A program made the translations under genes and the position numbers. The notes under the pieces were generated by a model, which made no database searches, had not been told where the DNA came from, and saw only the letters and a list, made by a program, of their open reading frames with translations. From Flavobacterium sp. (GTDB taxonomy: Bacteria > Bacteroidota > Bacteroidia > Flavobacteriales > Flavobacteriaceae), in the NCBI GenBank assembly GCA_018401995.1, contig JAGYJR010000008.1, forward strand, positions 39,067-103,066: a stretch of DNA of 64,000 nt, written 5' to 3'. Shown in pieces: positions 52,070 to 61,129 of the stretch. Position 1 is the first letter of the stretch, and every line of letters begins with the position of its first letter.

Positions 52070-53284
52070 TTAAGATAACATCATTTGCGCTTTTTTAACC
52101 GCTTCTACAAAGATATCAATTTCTTCCTTGGTATTATAAAAAGCAAAACTCGCTCTAATCGTTCCTGGAATATTGAAAAAATTCATAATAGGTTGGGCAC
52201 AATGATGACCGGTTCTAACCGCTATACCTAACTTATCTATAATTGTGCCAATATCATACGGATGAATCCCGTCAATATTAAACGAAATTACTGAAGTTTT
52301 GTTTTCTGTAGTTCCGTAAATCGTTACACCTTCGATTTCTTGTAATCTTTTGGTTCCGTATATTAATAATTCGTGTTCGTAAGCTTCGATATTATCAAAC
52401 CCTATCGAATTCATATAATCGATTGCTGTTCCAAGAACAATTCCACCCGAAATATTTGGTGTTCCAGCTTCAAATTTATGTGGTAAATCAGCATACGTGG
52501 TTCTTTCAAACGTCACTTCAGCAATCATTTCGCCTCCGCCTTGATACGGTGGCAATTTTCGCAACCATTCTTCTTTTCCGTAAAGAATTCCAACGCCTGT
52601 TGGTCCGCAAACTTTATGTCCTGAAAACACATAAAAATCACAATCCAAAGCTTGCACATCTGGACGTAAATGTGGTGTTGCTTGTGCGCCGTCGATTAAA
52701 ACAGCTGCTCCTACTCCATGTGCTTTTTTGATGATGTATTCAATTGGGTTAACCGTTCCTAATGCATTTGAAATATGATTAACCGTTACGATTTTCGTTT
52801 TTTCAGAAAGTAAATTGTCAAAATCTGAAAGGATTAATTCCCCTTTTTCATTCATTGGAATTACGACCAACTTCGCACCTGTTTTTTCACACAAAAATTG
52901 CCAAGGCACAATGTTACTGTGATGTTCCAAAGCCGAAACCATAACCTCATCGCCAACTTTTAGCAAACTTGCAAAACCATTCGCTACCAAATTTATTCCG
53001 AAAGTAGTTCCCGAAGTAAAAATGATTTCGTGATTGTGTTTGGCGTTTAAGTGATTTTGAATCGTATTTCTCGAAGCCTCATAAGCATCCGTAGCCAGTT
53101 GACTCAATGTATGCACGCCACGGTGAATATTCGCGTTGATTTCACAGTAATATTTTGAAATAGCATCGATAACCACTTGCGGTTTTTGCGAAGTAGCTCC
53201 GTTATCAAAATACACCAAAGGTTTGCCATTTACTTTTTGTGATAAAATGGGAAAATCAGCTCTTACTTTTTGAACATCAAACAT
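52070..53284 (-). CDS. sufS: Cysteine desulfurase SufS
   Basis: A 404-aa group II PLP enzyme that takes sulfur from cysteine for Fe-S clusters. The N-terminus is MFDVQKVRADFPILSQ, VYFDNGATSQKPQVVIDA. The PLP lysine is in DFYVFSGHKVCGPTGVGI. The persulfide cysteine lies in VRTGHHCAQPIMNFF. The C-terminal helix closes with VEAVKKAQMML. Upstream ATGs at 53290 and 53305 are possible. It shares the region with sufE and works with it. Confidence 0.95.
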   Translation of the reverse strand: MFDVQKVRADFPILSQKVNGKPLVYFDNGATSQKPQVVIDAISKYYCEINANIHRGVHTLSQLATDAYEASRNTIQNHLNAKHNHEIIFTSGTTFGINLVANGFASLLKVGDEVMVSALEHHSNIVPWQFLCEKTGAKLVVIPMNEKGELILSDFDNLLSEKTKIVTVNHISNALGTVNPIEYIIKKAHGVGAAVLIDGAQATPHLRPDVQALDCDFYVFSGHKVCGPTGVGILYGKEEWLRKLPPYQGGGEMIAEVTFERTTYADLPHKFEAGTPNISGGIVLGTAIDYMNSIGFDNIEAYEHELLIYGTKRLQEIEGVTIYGTTENKTSVISFNIDGIHPYDIGTIIDKLGIAVRTGHHCAQPIMNFFNIPGTIRASFAFYNTKEEIDIFVEAVKKAQMMLS

Positions 53285-53302
53285 TTTCATACAATTTGAG
53301 TA

Positions 53303-53310
53303 CAAATTTA
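53303..53310 (-). promoter_or_regulatory. -7 promoter element for sufS
   Basis: TAAATTTG on the minus strand, 19 nt before ATG 53284. It implies that sufS-sufE-sufT can be expressed apart from sufBCD. Confidence 0.45.
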
Positions 53311-53355
53311 CGATTTGATTGTTTATAATTGGAATAAATAAAGGTTAAAATAGAA

Positions 53356-54525
53356 TTAAAATTGCTCTCCTGCTCCACCGCCACTAAAACCGCCGCCGCC
53401 AAATTCCATTGGATTGGTTTGTGTTGGTGCAGGTGTAGTTGCGTTGGCTAATGATAAAACCGCTTGAGCGTTTAAAAACAACGAAGTATCTGAATCTCTA
53501 TCCGGTTGAAAAGTGACGCCTTCGGTTTTGTTTTTCAACTTTTGGATAATCAAATACGCTAATCCAAAAAGTAAAATTCCGCTAATTACCATTACATATT
53601 CTATTGGAAAGAAATAGTAATAATGACGAATAGAGTAAAATCCGAATGCAAGCGTTAATAATCCCGAATATAAAACCAATTTGTCTTTCCATTTGATTCC
53701 CAAAAAGAAATAAAGCAACGGAATTAAAAACGTGAGTCCGTAAAACACAAAAGCAAGCGGAACATCTGATTTATTTGTGATTTGTAAGTTCATTAAAGAT
53801 GCTGACAATTCGCGAACGACTAAATAATTCATTGACAAATAACCTAAAAGCAAACTCGCAACTCTAATCGTATCGAAAGTTTTGAAATATGGATAATAAT
53901 TTTGGTTTTTACTTAAACGAACGACAAAAAAGTAAACTATAATCGCGAGTAATAATCCAACAAACGACAAATAAAATTTAGGCATAAAATCATGTTCAAC
54001 AATTACATTGAAAAATATCCCAACCAAACCAATAAATGCCAATAAAGCTGAAATCGTATTGATGAATCGAATAGCAAAAAATACACCTAAAACAAACATC
54101 GTTATTAAAACCGGCAAAAAAGCTTCAGTAAGAATACCAATTCCAATTAACAATGATATTTGAGCAGAAAGCAAGAAAGCATCATCTAATCCGTGTCGGA
54201 AAAATTTCATTCTTACCAAAACTTCCAATCCAATGTAAGCCACAATAGCGTAAAAGAAGAACATGATTTGATATTGCTCTACAATTAACTGAAGTAAAAT
54301 CAAAGAAATAGCACTAATTACAGATGAAAGCAGAAAATTTCCCAATAGAAAAAACCCGATTCGAAAGAAAATATTGGAATTGGATTTTAATTGGGCTAAT
54401 TGGGCGCTTATTATTAGTAATTGCGCTTTAGAAAGAAATTTCTTTTGGAATAATTTTTTCGCTTCTTCGGCCAAAAAATAGTTTTCTAATTCGGATTTAT
54501 TGTACGCTTGCATTCTTTTCGGCAT
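53356..54525 (-). CDS. Multipass membrane protein with Gly-rich C-terminus (DUF4401/DUF2157-like pair)
   Basis: A 389-aa protein with a soluble N-terminal segment (MPKRMQAYNKSELENYF, AEEAKKLFQKKFLSKAQ) and about ten hydrophobic helices. Its tail reads NPMEFGGGGFSGGGAGEQF, like the Gly-rich C-termini of some TPM-domain proteins. Its start overlaps the preceding DUF2157-like gene by 29 nt (or 17 nt with ATG 54513), so the two are coupled. Function unknown. Confidence 0.65.
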   Translation of the reverse strand: MPKRMQAYNKSELENYFLAEEAKKLFQKKFLSKAQLLIISAQLAQLKSNSNIFFRIGFFLLGNFLLSSVISAISLILLQLIVEQYQIMFFFYAIVAYIGLEVLVRMKFFRHGLDDAFLLSAQISLLIGIGILTEAFLPVLITMFVLGVFFAIRFINTISALLAFIGLVGIFFNVIVEHDFMPKFYLSFVGLLLAIIVYFFVVRLSKNQNYYPYFKTFDTIRVASLLLGYLSMNYLVVRELSASLMNLQITNKSDVPLAFVFYGLTFLIPLLYFFLGIKWKDKLVLYSGLLTLAFGFYSIRHYYYFFPIEYVMVISGILLFGLAYLIIQKLKNKTEGVTFQPDRDSDTSLFLNAQAVLSLANATTPAPTQTNPMEFGGGGFSGGGAGEQF

Positions 54526-55498
54526 TAAATTGTTTCACTAATCGGATAAAGAAATAAATACTGGCTATTACATAAAATGGAGAAACCATAATTACTAATT
54601 GATGAAAAAATCCAAAATCAATATAGAACAGGAATTTACCAACCAAAATATTCACGCCAAAATACCCATACAACAGCATAAATGCGAAAATAGACGTTGC
54701 CAAAACACGATAACTAAATCGGTAGAAATAATATACAAAACCGATTAAAATTGGGATAAAAACAAACCAATGTTCCGAAAGTAAACCAGCCATAATACAA
54801 ACGCCCAACAAATGCAAAGCAAACGTAGCATAAACAAAGTGAAAATGTGCTTTGATTTTGGTTTTTAAACTGTGCTCCATCCAAACTAGCAAACCAATTC
54901 CTAATACCAATCCAGAATATGTTAAATATAAATCGGAATACACTTCATTTTGAAACAAACTTTTTGGTGTTATGCTGATTCCAATGAAAGCCGCTAAACT
55001 GGTAATCGCCATGGAAAGTACAATTCTATTATCGAAATAATACGCAACAAAAAAGCAAAGCAAAGCCGAAATCAAAGAAACATAAGCATAGGATTCATCA
55101 AAAATTTGATACTGAAAATTGATATAACCTAAAAAAATACACGCCAACAAACTTCCAGTTAAAACCAAATAATCATACAACGGATTTTCGAATACAACCT
55201 CATCATTGGAATACCCTTTTGCTTTTTTAAAACTAAAATAAAAGCAAACCAACATCAAAATAAAATTAGCCGAAAGAATCGCCAAATGCCCGATAGAATC
55301 GATGTTGTTATACACAATTACGCCAATTCCAGAAGTAAATAGGATTACCGAAAAGTAAATCATCAGAAGCAACTCGCTTCGTAACGAAAAAATGCCTTTC
55401 TTTTGATAAAGAGCAATTTCTTCCAAGTCTTTATCGTTCAAAAATTCTTTCTGATGGAGTTTTTGAAGTAGTATTTCTGAAAAATGAGGCCTTTCCAT
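54497..55498 (-). CDS. DUF2157-like multipass membrane protein
   Basis: A 333-aa protein beginning at ATG 55498 (MERPHFSEILLQKLHQKEFL). The soluble N-terminal helix-rich segment is followed by about ten membrane helices (LLLMIYFSVILFTSGIGVIV, LVCFYFSFKK, ending SPFYVIASIYFFIRLVKQF). The layout resembles DUF2157 proteins. The frame opens at 55630, but that N-terminus is low-complexity and crosses a repeat. It lies between sufD and the second membrane gene. Function unknown. Confidence 0.7.
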   Translation of the reverse strand: MERPHFSEILLQKLHQKEFLNDKDLEEIALYQKKGIFSLRSELLLMIYFSVILFTSGIGVIVYNNIDSIGHLAILSANFILMLVCFYFSFKKAKGYSNDEVVFENPLYDYLVLTGSLLACIFLGYINFQYQIFDESYAYVSLISALLCFFVAYYFDNRIVLSMAITSLAAFIGISITPKSLFQNEVYSDLYLTYSGLVLGIGLLVWMEHSLKTKIKAHFHFVYATFALHLLGVCIMAGLLSEHWFVFIPILIGFVYYFYRFSYRVLATSIFAFMLLYGYFGVNILVGKFLFYIDFGFFHQLVIMVSPFYVIASIYFFIRLVKQFNAEKNASVQ

Positions 55499-55555
55499 AC
55501 TGTAAAATTTTACTAAAGATAAGGAAATTCTTAGTTGTTTGACAAAAAGCATAAA

Positions 55556-55620
55556 AAAAGCGCAAAGTAGAAAACCTTGCGCTCTTAGTGTATTATTTTG
55601 GTGTCTTTGTGGTTTAATTC
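55556..55620. repeat. CTTTGTG/CTTAGTG intergenic repeat
   Basis: Contains AAACCTTGCGCTCTTAGTG and GGTGTCTTTGTGGTTTAATT, the same words as 25553-25612 and 41091-41226. It separates sufD from the DUF2157-like gene. Confidence 0.5.
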
Positions 55621-56936
55621 TATAAATCAAATCCCATATTAACCCCTAATTTATTAGCAATAATTTTTGCAATTTTTGCTTTTAATTCTGGTATTTTGAT
55701 ACTGTTTGTTACTTCACTTGTAAACGCATACATCAACAAAGCTTTCGCTTCTTTTTTCGGAATTCCGCGTTGTTGCATGTAGAACATCGCGCTTTCATCT
55801 AACTGTCCAATCGTGCAACCGTGCGAACATTTTACATCATCAGCAAAAATTTCCAATTGTGGTTTTGCGTTGATGGTAGCTTTATCGCCAATTAAGATGT
55901 TGTTGTTTTGTTGGAATGCATCGGTTTTTTGCGCTTCTTTTTCTACGAAGATTTTTCCATTGAAAACTCCAGTTGAACTATCGTTTAAAATGGTTTTATA
56001 GTTTTGGTGACTTTCGCAATTTGGTGTTGCGTGTTGCACTAAAGTATAATGATCTACGTGTTGTTTATCGCCAATAATCGTAATTCCTTTCAACGTTGAA
56101 TCGATTCTTTCGCCTTGGTGATAGAAATTCAAATTGTTTCTTGTAATATTTCCACCAAAAGAAAACGTATGCACCGCTACTCTACTCTCTTGCTTTTGGG
56201 CAATGTAAGTATTGTCTACAAGATTAGCAGTTTGTACATCATTTTGTACTTTGTAGTAATCTACAATTGCGCGTTTTTGAGCGAAAATTTCGGTAACCGA
56301 ATTCGTTAAAACCGGATTACTATTTAAACTTTGATGACGTTCTACGATTTGCACATGAGCGTTTTCGCCAACGATAATTAAGTTTCGTGGTTGTACCATC
56401 AAAGCCGCTTCATTTCCTGTTGAGAAATAAATGATTTCAATTGGTTTTTCCACCACTTTACTTTTCGGAATATTGATGTAAGCGCCTTCCAATGAAAAAG
56501 CTGTATTCAAAGATGTTAAACTGTCTTCTTTATTAGCAATTTGGTTGAAATAACTATCAATAACCATTTTGTATTTTGGTTTGGTCAATGCTGAAGCCAT
56601 CAAACAAACATCCAAACCTTCATGTGTTGTAGAGGACAGAAACGAACTAAAAATTCCGTCAATGAAAACTACTTTGTAGGTGTCAATTTCGTGTAAGAAA
56701 TACTTTTTTACATCTTTAAATTCAATCGTATTTTCTTTCTTTGGGAAAACCGAAAAATCATTTTTCAAAATCGCATTTAACGACGTGTATTTCCAAGCTT
56801 CTTCTTTCTTTGTTGGGAAACCTTTGTTTTCGAAATTTTTTATGGCGTGATTTCGAACTTCGTGCAAATCTTCATTGTCTTTGATTTTTTCTTCAAAGGC
56901 CATGAAGGAAGCTATCATTTTATCTTTTAATTCCAT
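55620..56936 (-). CDS. sufD: Fe-S cluster assembly protein SufD
   Basis: A 438-aa scaffold subunit of SufBC2D. The N-terminal KKEEAWKYTSLNAILKNDF is typical. The beta-helix core leads to FADDVKCSHGCTIGQLDESAMFYMQQRGIPKKEAK with the conserved C-S-H-G segment, quoted here in parts: KCSHGCTIGQLDE and MQQRGIPKKEAK. The C-terminal helices end LGVNMGFDL. It is downstream of sufC with a 67-bp gap occupied by a REP-like repeat. Confidence 0.95.
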   Translation of the reverse strand: MELKDKMIASFMAFEEKIKDNEDLHEVRNHAIKNFENKGFPTKKEEAWKYTSLNAILKNDFSVFPKKENTIEFKDVKKYFLHEIDTYKVVFIDGIFSSFLSSTTHEGLDVCLMASALTKPKYKMVIDSYFNQIANKEDSLTSLNTAFSLEGAYINIPKSKVVEKPIEIIYFSTGNEAALMVQPRNLIIVGENAHVQIVERHQSLNSNPVLTNSVTEIFAQKRAIVDYYKVQNDVQTANLVDNTYIAQKQESRVAVHTFSFGGNITRNNLNFYHQGERIDSTLKGITIIGDKQHVDHYTLVQHATPNCESHQNYKTILNDSSTGVFNGKIFVEKEAQKTDAFQQNNNILIGDKATINAKPQLEIFADDVKCSHGCTIGQLDESAMFYMQQRGIPKKEAKALLMYAFTSEVTNSIKIPELKAKIAKIIANKLGVNMGFDL

Positions 56937-56937
56937 T

Positions 56938-57003
56938 GTATTTAGTGTTCAGTCGCAGTGTTCAGTCGCAGTCCTATGATAACTGTGACTGAGACTGTAA
57001 ACT
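56938..57003. repeat. REP-like hairpin repeat, copy 3 (GTCGCAG type)
   Basis: TGTTCAGTCGCAG occurs twice in tandem (56946-56972), then a short spacer and ACTGTGACTGAGACTGTAAACT. It fills the gap between sufC and sufD almost completely. Confidence 0.7.
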
Positions 57004-57753
57004 CTAGTTCAATTCATTCTTTATCCAATCGTACCCCTTTTCTTCTAATTCTAAAGCTAAATCTGCTCCACCCGTTTTTACGATTTTTCCGTCCATTAAA
57101 ACGTGAACAAAATCTGGAACAATATAATCTAACAAACGTTGGTAGTGCGTAATCACTAACACCGCGTTGTTTTCGTTTTTCAATTTGTTTACACCGTTGG
57201 CAACAATTCGTAAAGCATCGATATCCAAACCTGAATCAGTTTCGTCCAGAATTGCGATTTTTGGTTCTAACATTGCCATTTGGAAGATTTCATTACGTTT
57301 CTTCTCACCACCCGAGAAACCTTCGTTTAAAGAACGCGACAAAAATTTTCTGTCCATTTCCAATAGCTCTGATTTCTCACGGATTAATTTCAGCATTTCA
57401 TTGGCTGGCATTTCCTCTTTTCCATTAGCTTTTCTACTTTCGTTGATAGCCGTTTTAATGAAATTCGTTACCGAAACTCCGGGAATTTCCACTGGATATT
57501 GAAACGATAAGAAAACACCTTTGTGCGCTCTTTCTTCTGGAGCTAATTCTGAAATTTCTTCTCCATCTAAAAAGATTTCACCTTGAGAAACTTCGTAGTT
57601 TTCATTTCCAGCAATGATTGAAGATAACGTTGATTTTCCAGCACCGTTTGGCCCCATAATCGCATGAACTTCTCCTGCTTTAATTTCAAGGTTGATTCCT
57701 TTTAATATGTCTTTGTCTTCTACCGAAGCGTGTAAGTTTTTTATCTTAAGCAT
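57004..57753 (-). CDS. sufC: Fe-S cluster assembly ATPase SufC
   Basis: A 249-aa ABC-type ATPase of the SufBC2D scaffold. Walker A is [15 protein letters not shown] (~35-49), the Q-loop lies in [14 protein letters not shown], the ABC signature is [13 protein letters not shown], Walker B is [16 protein letters not shown] and the switch His is in VITHYQRL. Length and the KKRNE segment are characteristic of SufC. Confidence 0.97.
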   Translation of the reverse strand: MLKIKNLHASVEDKDILKGINLEIKAGEVHAIMGPNGAGKSTLSSIIAGNENYEVSQGEIFLDGEEISELAPEERAHKGVFLSFQYPVEIPGVSVTNFIKTAINESRKANGKEEMPANEMLKLIREKSELLEMDRKFLSRSLNEGFSGGEKKRNEIFQMAMLEPKIAILDETDSGLDIDALRIVANGVNKLKNENNAVLVITHYQRLLDYIVPDFVHVLMDGKIVKTGGADLALELEEKGYDWIKNELN

Positions 57754-57761
57754 TTGTTTTA

Positions 57762-57786
57762 GGTTTAAAGTTTAAGGTTTAAAGTT
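57762..57786. repeat. Left arm of 25-nt inverted repeat around the four-helix-bundle gene
   Basis: Its reverse complement matches 58231-58255 at 22 of 25 positions. It overlaps the stop of the four-helix-bundle gene by two bases. Confidence 0.7.
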
Positions 57787-58174
57787 ATTTGAACTTTGTT
57801 CCTTTGTAATCGTTATTATTTAAATAAATTATGAAGTTATTAATTTTACCACTTAAATTTTCATATTCCAAGACTAAAGAATTTAATTGTTCTTCATTAA
57901 TATATTCATTATCAAAAACTCTATATAATTGAGAACGTGCTTCGCCTGCTGAACCCTTAGCAATGGATAGGAATTGTCTGAATTCTAAATTTCCATTTCT
58001 TTCAAATCCTTCAGCAATGTTATCCATGACCGAACCTGATGATGCTTTTATTTGGTCTTTTAATCTAAAATCTGTTTTTAAATCTGACTCTTTCGCAATT
58101 GTAATAATTTCTTTCGAAAGTTTTCTTGCTTCTTTCCAGATTTCTAAATCTTCAAATTTTTTTATGGTAGCCAT
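57785..58174 (-). CDS. Four-helix-bundle protein (23S rRNA IVS / S23 family, Avd-like)
   Basis: A 129-aa protein starting at ATG 58174 ([19 protein letters not shown]). The family core is clear: [21 protein letters not shown] and [20 protein letters not shown], matching the TIGR02436 four-helix-bundle family found in 23S rRNA intervening sequences. The Avd subunit of diversity-generating retroelements belongs to the same family. No reverse transcriptase or template repeat lies nearby. It is wedged between sufB and sufC in the same orientation, flanked by an inverted repeat. Its role is unknown; nucleic-acid binding is likely by family. Confidence 0.85.
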   Translation of the reverse strand: MATIKKFEDLEIWKEARKLSKEIITIAKESDLKTDFRLKDQIKASSGSVMDNIAEGFERNGNLEFRQFLSIAKGSAGEARSQLYRVFDNEYINEEQLNSLVLEYENLSGKINNFIIYLNNNDYKGTKFK

Positions 58175-58198
58175 TATTTTTAGTTTAGAGTTTCTTTT

Positions 58199-58233
58199 GT
58201 TCAATGTTATAAAGTTATCTCGTAACATTGAAC
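58199..58233. repeat. Perfect 11-bp hairpin upstream of the four-helix-bundle gene
   Basis: GTTCAATGTTA (58199-58209) pairs with TAACATTGAAC (58223-58233) around a 13-nt loop. It lies inside the right end of the putative element. Confidence 0.75.
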
Positions 58234-58255
58234 TTTAAACATTAAACTTTGAACA
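58231..58255. repeat. Right arm of the 25-nt inverted repeat
   Basis: Starts AACTTTAAACATTAAACTTT. It ends 7 bp before the sufB stop codon. Confidence 0.7.
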
Positions 58256-58262
58256 AATTAAG

Positions 58263-59711
58263 TTATCCAACACTTCCTTCTAACGAAATTTCCAATAATT
58301 TTTGCGCTTCTACTGCGAATTCCATTGGTAATTTATTCAATACTTCTTTGCTGAATCCGTTTACGATTAAGGCAATTGCTTTTTCTGTTGGGATTCCACG
58401 TTGGTTGCAATAGAACACTTGGTCTTCTCCAATTTTTGAAGTCGTAGCTTCGTGTTCGATTTTTGCCGAAGCATTTTTACTTTCGATATACGGAAACGTA
58501 TGTGCTCCACAATTATTCCCCATTAAAAGTGAATCACATTGCGAGAAGTTACGAGCGTTTTCTGCTCTTGCTCCTATTTGCACTAATCCTCTATAACTAT
58601 TTTGTGATTTTCCTGCTGAAATTCCTTTGGAAATAATGGTTGACTTTGAGTTTTTTCCCAAATGAATCATCTTAGTTCCTGTATCGGCTTGTTGGAAATT
58701 ATTAGTAACGGCTATAGAATAAAATTCGCCAATTGAATTATCGCCTTTCAAAACAACTGATGGGTATTTCCATGTAATAGCCGAACCTGTTTCTACTTGT
58801 GTCCAAGAAATTTTTGCGTTTTTCTCACACAAACCTCTTTTGGTTACGAAATTATAAACACCACCTTTTCCTTCTTTGTTTCCAGGATACCAGTTTTGAA
58901 CGGTTGAATATTTGATTTCTGCATTGTCCAAAGCAATTAATTCAACAACCGCAGCGTGCAATTGATTTTCATCACGACTCGGTGCTGTACAACCTTCTAA
59001 ATACGAAACATAACTTCCTTCGTCAGCAATTAGTAACGTTCTTTCAAACTGACCAGTTCCACCTTGATTGATTCGGAAATAGGTTGATAATTCCATTGGA
59101 CAACGAACGCCTTTTGGAATATAACAAAAACTTCCGTCAGAAAAAACAGCTGAATTTAAAGCGGCATAGAAATTATCTTTCTGCGGAACGATTGTTCCTA
59201 AATATTTACGAACTAATTCTGGATGTTCTTTGATGGCTTCCGAAATCGAACAGAAAATAATACCTTTTTCGTTTAATGTTTTCTTAAAAGTCGTTGCCAC
59301 AGAAACCGAATCCACTACGATGTCAATCGCTACATTGTTCATGCGCTTTTGTTCGTCGATAGAAATTCCTAACTTTTTGTACATCGCCAAAAGTTCTGGA
59401 TCAACGTCTTCAAGTTTTTTATTCGGATCGGCTTTTTTAGGTGCCGAATAATACGAAATCGCTTGAAAATCTGGTTTTTCATAACGTACGTTTGCCCATT
59501 CTGGCTCAATCATTTCTAACCAAGCTCGAAAAGCTTCCAAACGCCATTCGGTCATCCATTCTGGTTCTTCCTTTTTCTTTGAAATCGCACGAACAATATC
59601 TTCATTTAATCCAATAGGAAACGTTTCTGAGTCCAATTCGGTGTAAAATCCGTATTCGTATTCTTTATTTTCTAATTCGACTTTTAAGTCGTCTTCAGTA
59701 TACTTACTCAT
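58263..59711 (-). CDS. sufB: Fe-S cluster assembly protein SufB
   Basis: A 482-aa scaffold subunit. ATG 59711 ([20 protein letters not shown]) is preferred over the upstream opening at 59783, which would overlap iscA-like. Conserved blocks are [60 protein letters not shown] and the terminal [22 protein letters not shown]. The protein forms SufBC2D with SufC and SufD encoded downstream. The four-helix-bundle gene interrupts the normal sufB-sufC junction. Confidence 0.97.
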   Translation of the reverse strand: MSKYTEDDLKVELENKEYEYGFYTELDSETFPIGLNEDIVRAISKKKEEPEWMTEWRLEAFRAWLEMIEPEWANVRYEKPDFQAISYYSAPKKADPNKKLEDVDPELLAMYKKLGISIDEQKRMNNVAIDIVVDSVSVATTFKKTLNEKGIIFCSISEAIKEHPELVRKYLGTIVPQKDNFYAALNSAVFSDGSFCYIPKGVRCPMELSTYFRINQGGTGQFERTLLIADEGSYVSYLEGCTAPSRDENQLHAAVVELIALDNAEIKYSTVQNWYPGNKEGKGGVYNFVTKRGLCEKNAKISWTQVETGSAITWKYPSVVLKGDNSIGEFYSIAVTNNFQQADTGTKMIHLGKNSKSTIISKGISAGKSQNSYRGLVQIGARAENARNFSQCDSLLMGNNCGAHTFPYIESKNASAKIEHEATTSKIGEDQVFYCNQRGIPTEKAIALIVNGFSKEVLNKLPMEFAVEAQKLLEISLEGSVG

Positions 59712-59721
59712 ATTTTTTGAT

Positions 59722-60051
59722 TTACAGAGAGAAACTCTCCCCACATCCACACGTTCTTTGTGCGTTTGGATTATTAAAAACAAATCCTTTTCCGTTTAAA
59801 CCGCCTGAAAATTCTAATATGGTTCCCGCTAAATAGAGAAAACTCTTCTTCTCAACCGCGATTTTTACATTATTATCTTCAAATACTTTATCGTTTTCTC
59901 CTATGGTGTTGTCAAATTTTAATTCATATGACAAACCCGAGCAGCCACCACTTTTTACGCCTACTCGAACGTAATCTTGAGCCGCATCAAAACCATCCTC
60001 TTGCATCATGCTGATGATTTTTTTACTTGCTGTATCAGATACTTTAATCAT
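59722..60051 (-). CDS. HesB/IscA-type Fe-S assembly protein (SufA-like)
   Basis: A 109-aa A-type carrier with the three conserved cysteines in [15 protein letters not shown] and RTCGCGESF near the C-terminus. It would receive and pass on Fe-S clusters. It is the first gene of the SUF region; sufB starts 10 nt after its stop, and a good promoter lies upstream. Confidence 0.94.
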   Translation of the reverse strand: MIKVSDTASKKIISMMQEDGFDAAQDYVRVGVKSGGCSGLSYELKFDNTIGENDKVFEDNNVKIAVEKKSFLYLAGTILEFSGGLNGKGFVFNNPNAQRTCGCGESFSL

Positions 60052-60082
60052 ATTCTTATTTTGATTTTGTCTAAATTAACCG

Positions 60083-60090
60083 CAAAGATA
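60083..60090 (-). promoter_or_regulatory. Main suf promoter element
   Basis: TATCTTTG on the minus strand, 32 nt before ATG 60051, preceded at 19 nt by TTG, fitting the Bacteroidota TTG-N19-TAnnTTTG pattern. No Fur-like or IscR-like box was recognised. Confidence 0.6.
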
Positions 60091-60195
60091 CGTCATAAAT
60101 TTTTTTTTACAAGAGTTCCTAACATTTTTATAACTTATACCTTTATAGTTTCTATTTATTCTATTTTTTGTAATTTGGCTAAAAAATGAGAAACT

Positions 60196-61056
60196 ATGAA
60201 ATTACATCCGATTGAAGCTGGAAATTTCAAACTAGACGGTGGCGCCATGTTTGGTGTAGTACCAAAAACGCTCTGGAACAAAACCAATCCGGCTGATGAA
60301 AATAACTTAATTGATATCGCCGCAAGATGCTTATTAATTGAAGACGGAAATAGATTAACCTTGATTGATACTGGAATGGGCAACAAACAATCGGATAAGT
60401 TTTTTGGGTATTATTCGCTTTGGGGTAATCATTCATTAGAAAAATCCTTAAAAAATGCTGGTTTTCATCCTGACGAAGTTACTGATGTGTTTATGACGCA
60501 CTTGCATTTTGATCATTGTGGCGGAAGTGTAAATTGGAACAAAGACAAAACGGGTTATGAAGTCGCTTTCAAAAACGCTAAATTTTGGACAAATGAAAAT
60601 CATTGGAAATGGGCAACGCAACCCAACGCTCGCGAAAAAGCTTCATTCTTACACGAAAATTTAATTCCAATGCAAGAAAGTGGGCAATTGCATTTCATCA
60701 ATAGACCAGATAGTGATTTTGGATTTTCCAATGAATTAGGTTTTGACATTTTCTACGCGGATGGTCATACCGAAAAACAAATGATTCCACACATTAATTA
60801 CAAAGGAAAAACAATCGTTTTTTGTGGTGATTTGTTAGCAACCGCTGGTCATATTCCAATTCCGTATGTAATGGGTTATGATACACGACCACTACTGACA
60901 TTGGATGAAAAAACAAAATTCATGAATGCCGCTGCTGATAATAATTATTACTTGTTTTTGGAACACGACGCACACAATGAAATTATCACTGTAGAACGAA
61001 CCGAAAAAGGTGTTCGTTTGAAAGAAGTTTTTACCTGCAACGAAATTCTAAAATAA
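60196..61056 (+). CDS. MBL-fold metallo-hydrolase
   Basis: A 286-aa metallo-beta-lactamase-fold hydrolase. TLIDTGMGN, the metal motif MTHLHFDHCGG (H-x-H-x-D-H, ~97-107), the later histidine in FYADGHTEKQMIPHIN and FCGDLLATAGHIP with the bridging Asp are visible, and the final HDAHNE carries the last His. The layout resembles AHL-lactonase-type members, but substrate is unknown. It is divergent from the suf operon. Confidence 0.88.
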   Translation: MKLHPIEAGNFKLDGGAMFGVVPKTLWNKTNPADENNLIDIAARCLLIEDGNRLTLIDTGMGNKQSDKFFGYYSLWGNHSLEKSLKNAGFHPDEVTDVFMTHLHFDHCGGSVNWNKDKTGYEVAFKNAKFWTNENHWKWATQPNAREKASFLHENLIPMQESGQLHFINRPDSDFGFSNELGFDIFYADGHTEKQMIPHINYKGKTIVFCGDLLATAGHIPIPYVMGYDTRPLLTLDEKTKFMNAAADNNYYLFLEHDAHNEIITVERTEKGVRLKEVFTCNEILK

Positions 61057-61129
61057 TGTTAAGTTGGCAAAAACTGTAACAGATTAATCGTAATATTGAC
61101 TAATAATAAAAAATAAACATATAAATATA

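Larger units (their letters stand above)
57762..58255. mobile_element. Putative four-helix-bundle insertion element in the suf region
   Basis: About 494 bp bounded by imperfect 25-nt inverted repeats and carrying a single S23/Avd-family gene plus an 11-bp hairpin (58199-58233). It separates sufC and sufB, genes usually adjacent. Mobility is inferred from these features; no target-site duplication was established. Confidence 0.45.

Noticed and set aside
57762..58255. Diversity-generating retroelement suggested by the Avd-like gene
   Set aside because: No reverse transcriptase, template/variable repeat pair or C-type-lectin target is seen nearby.
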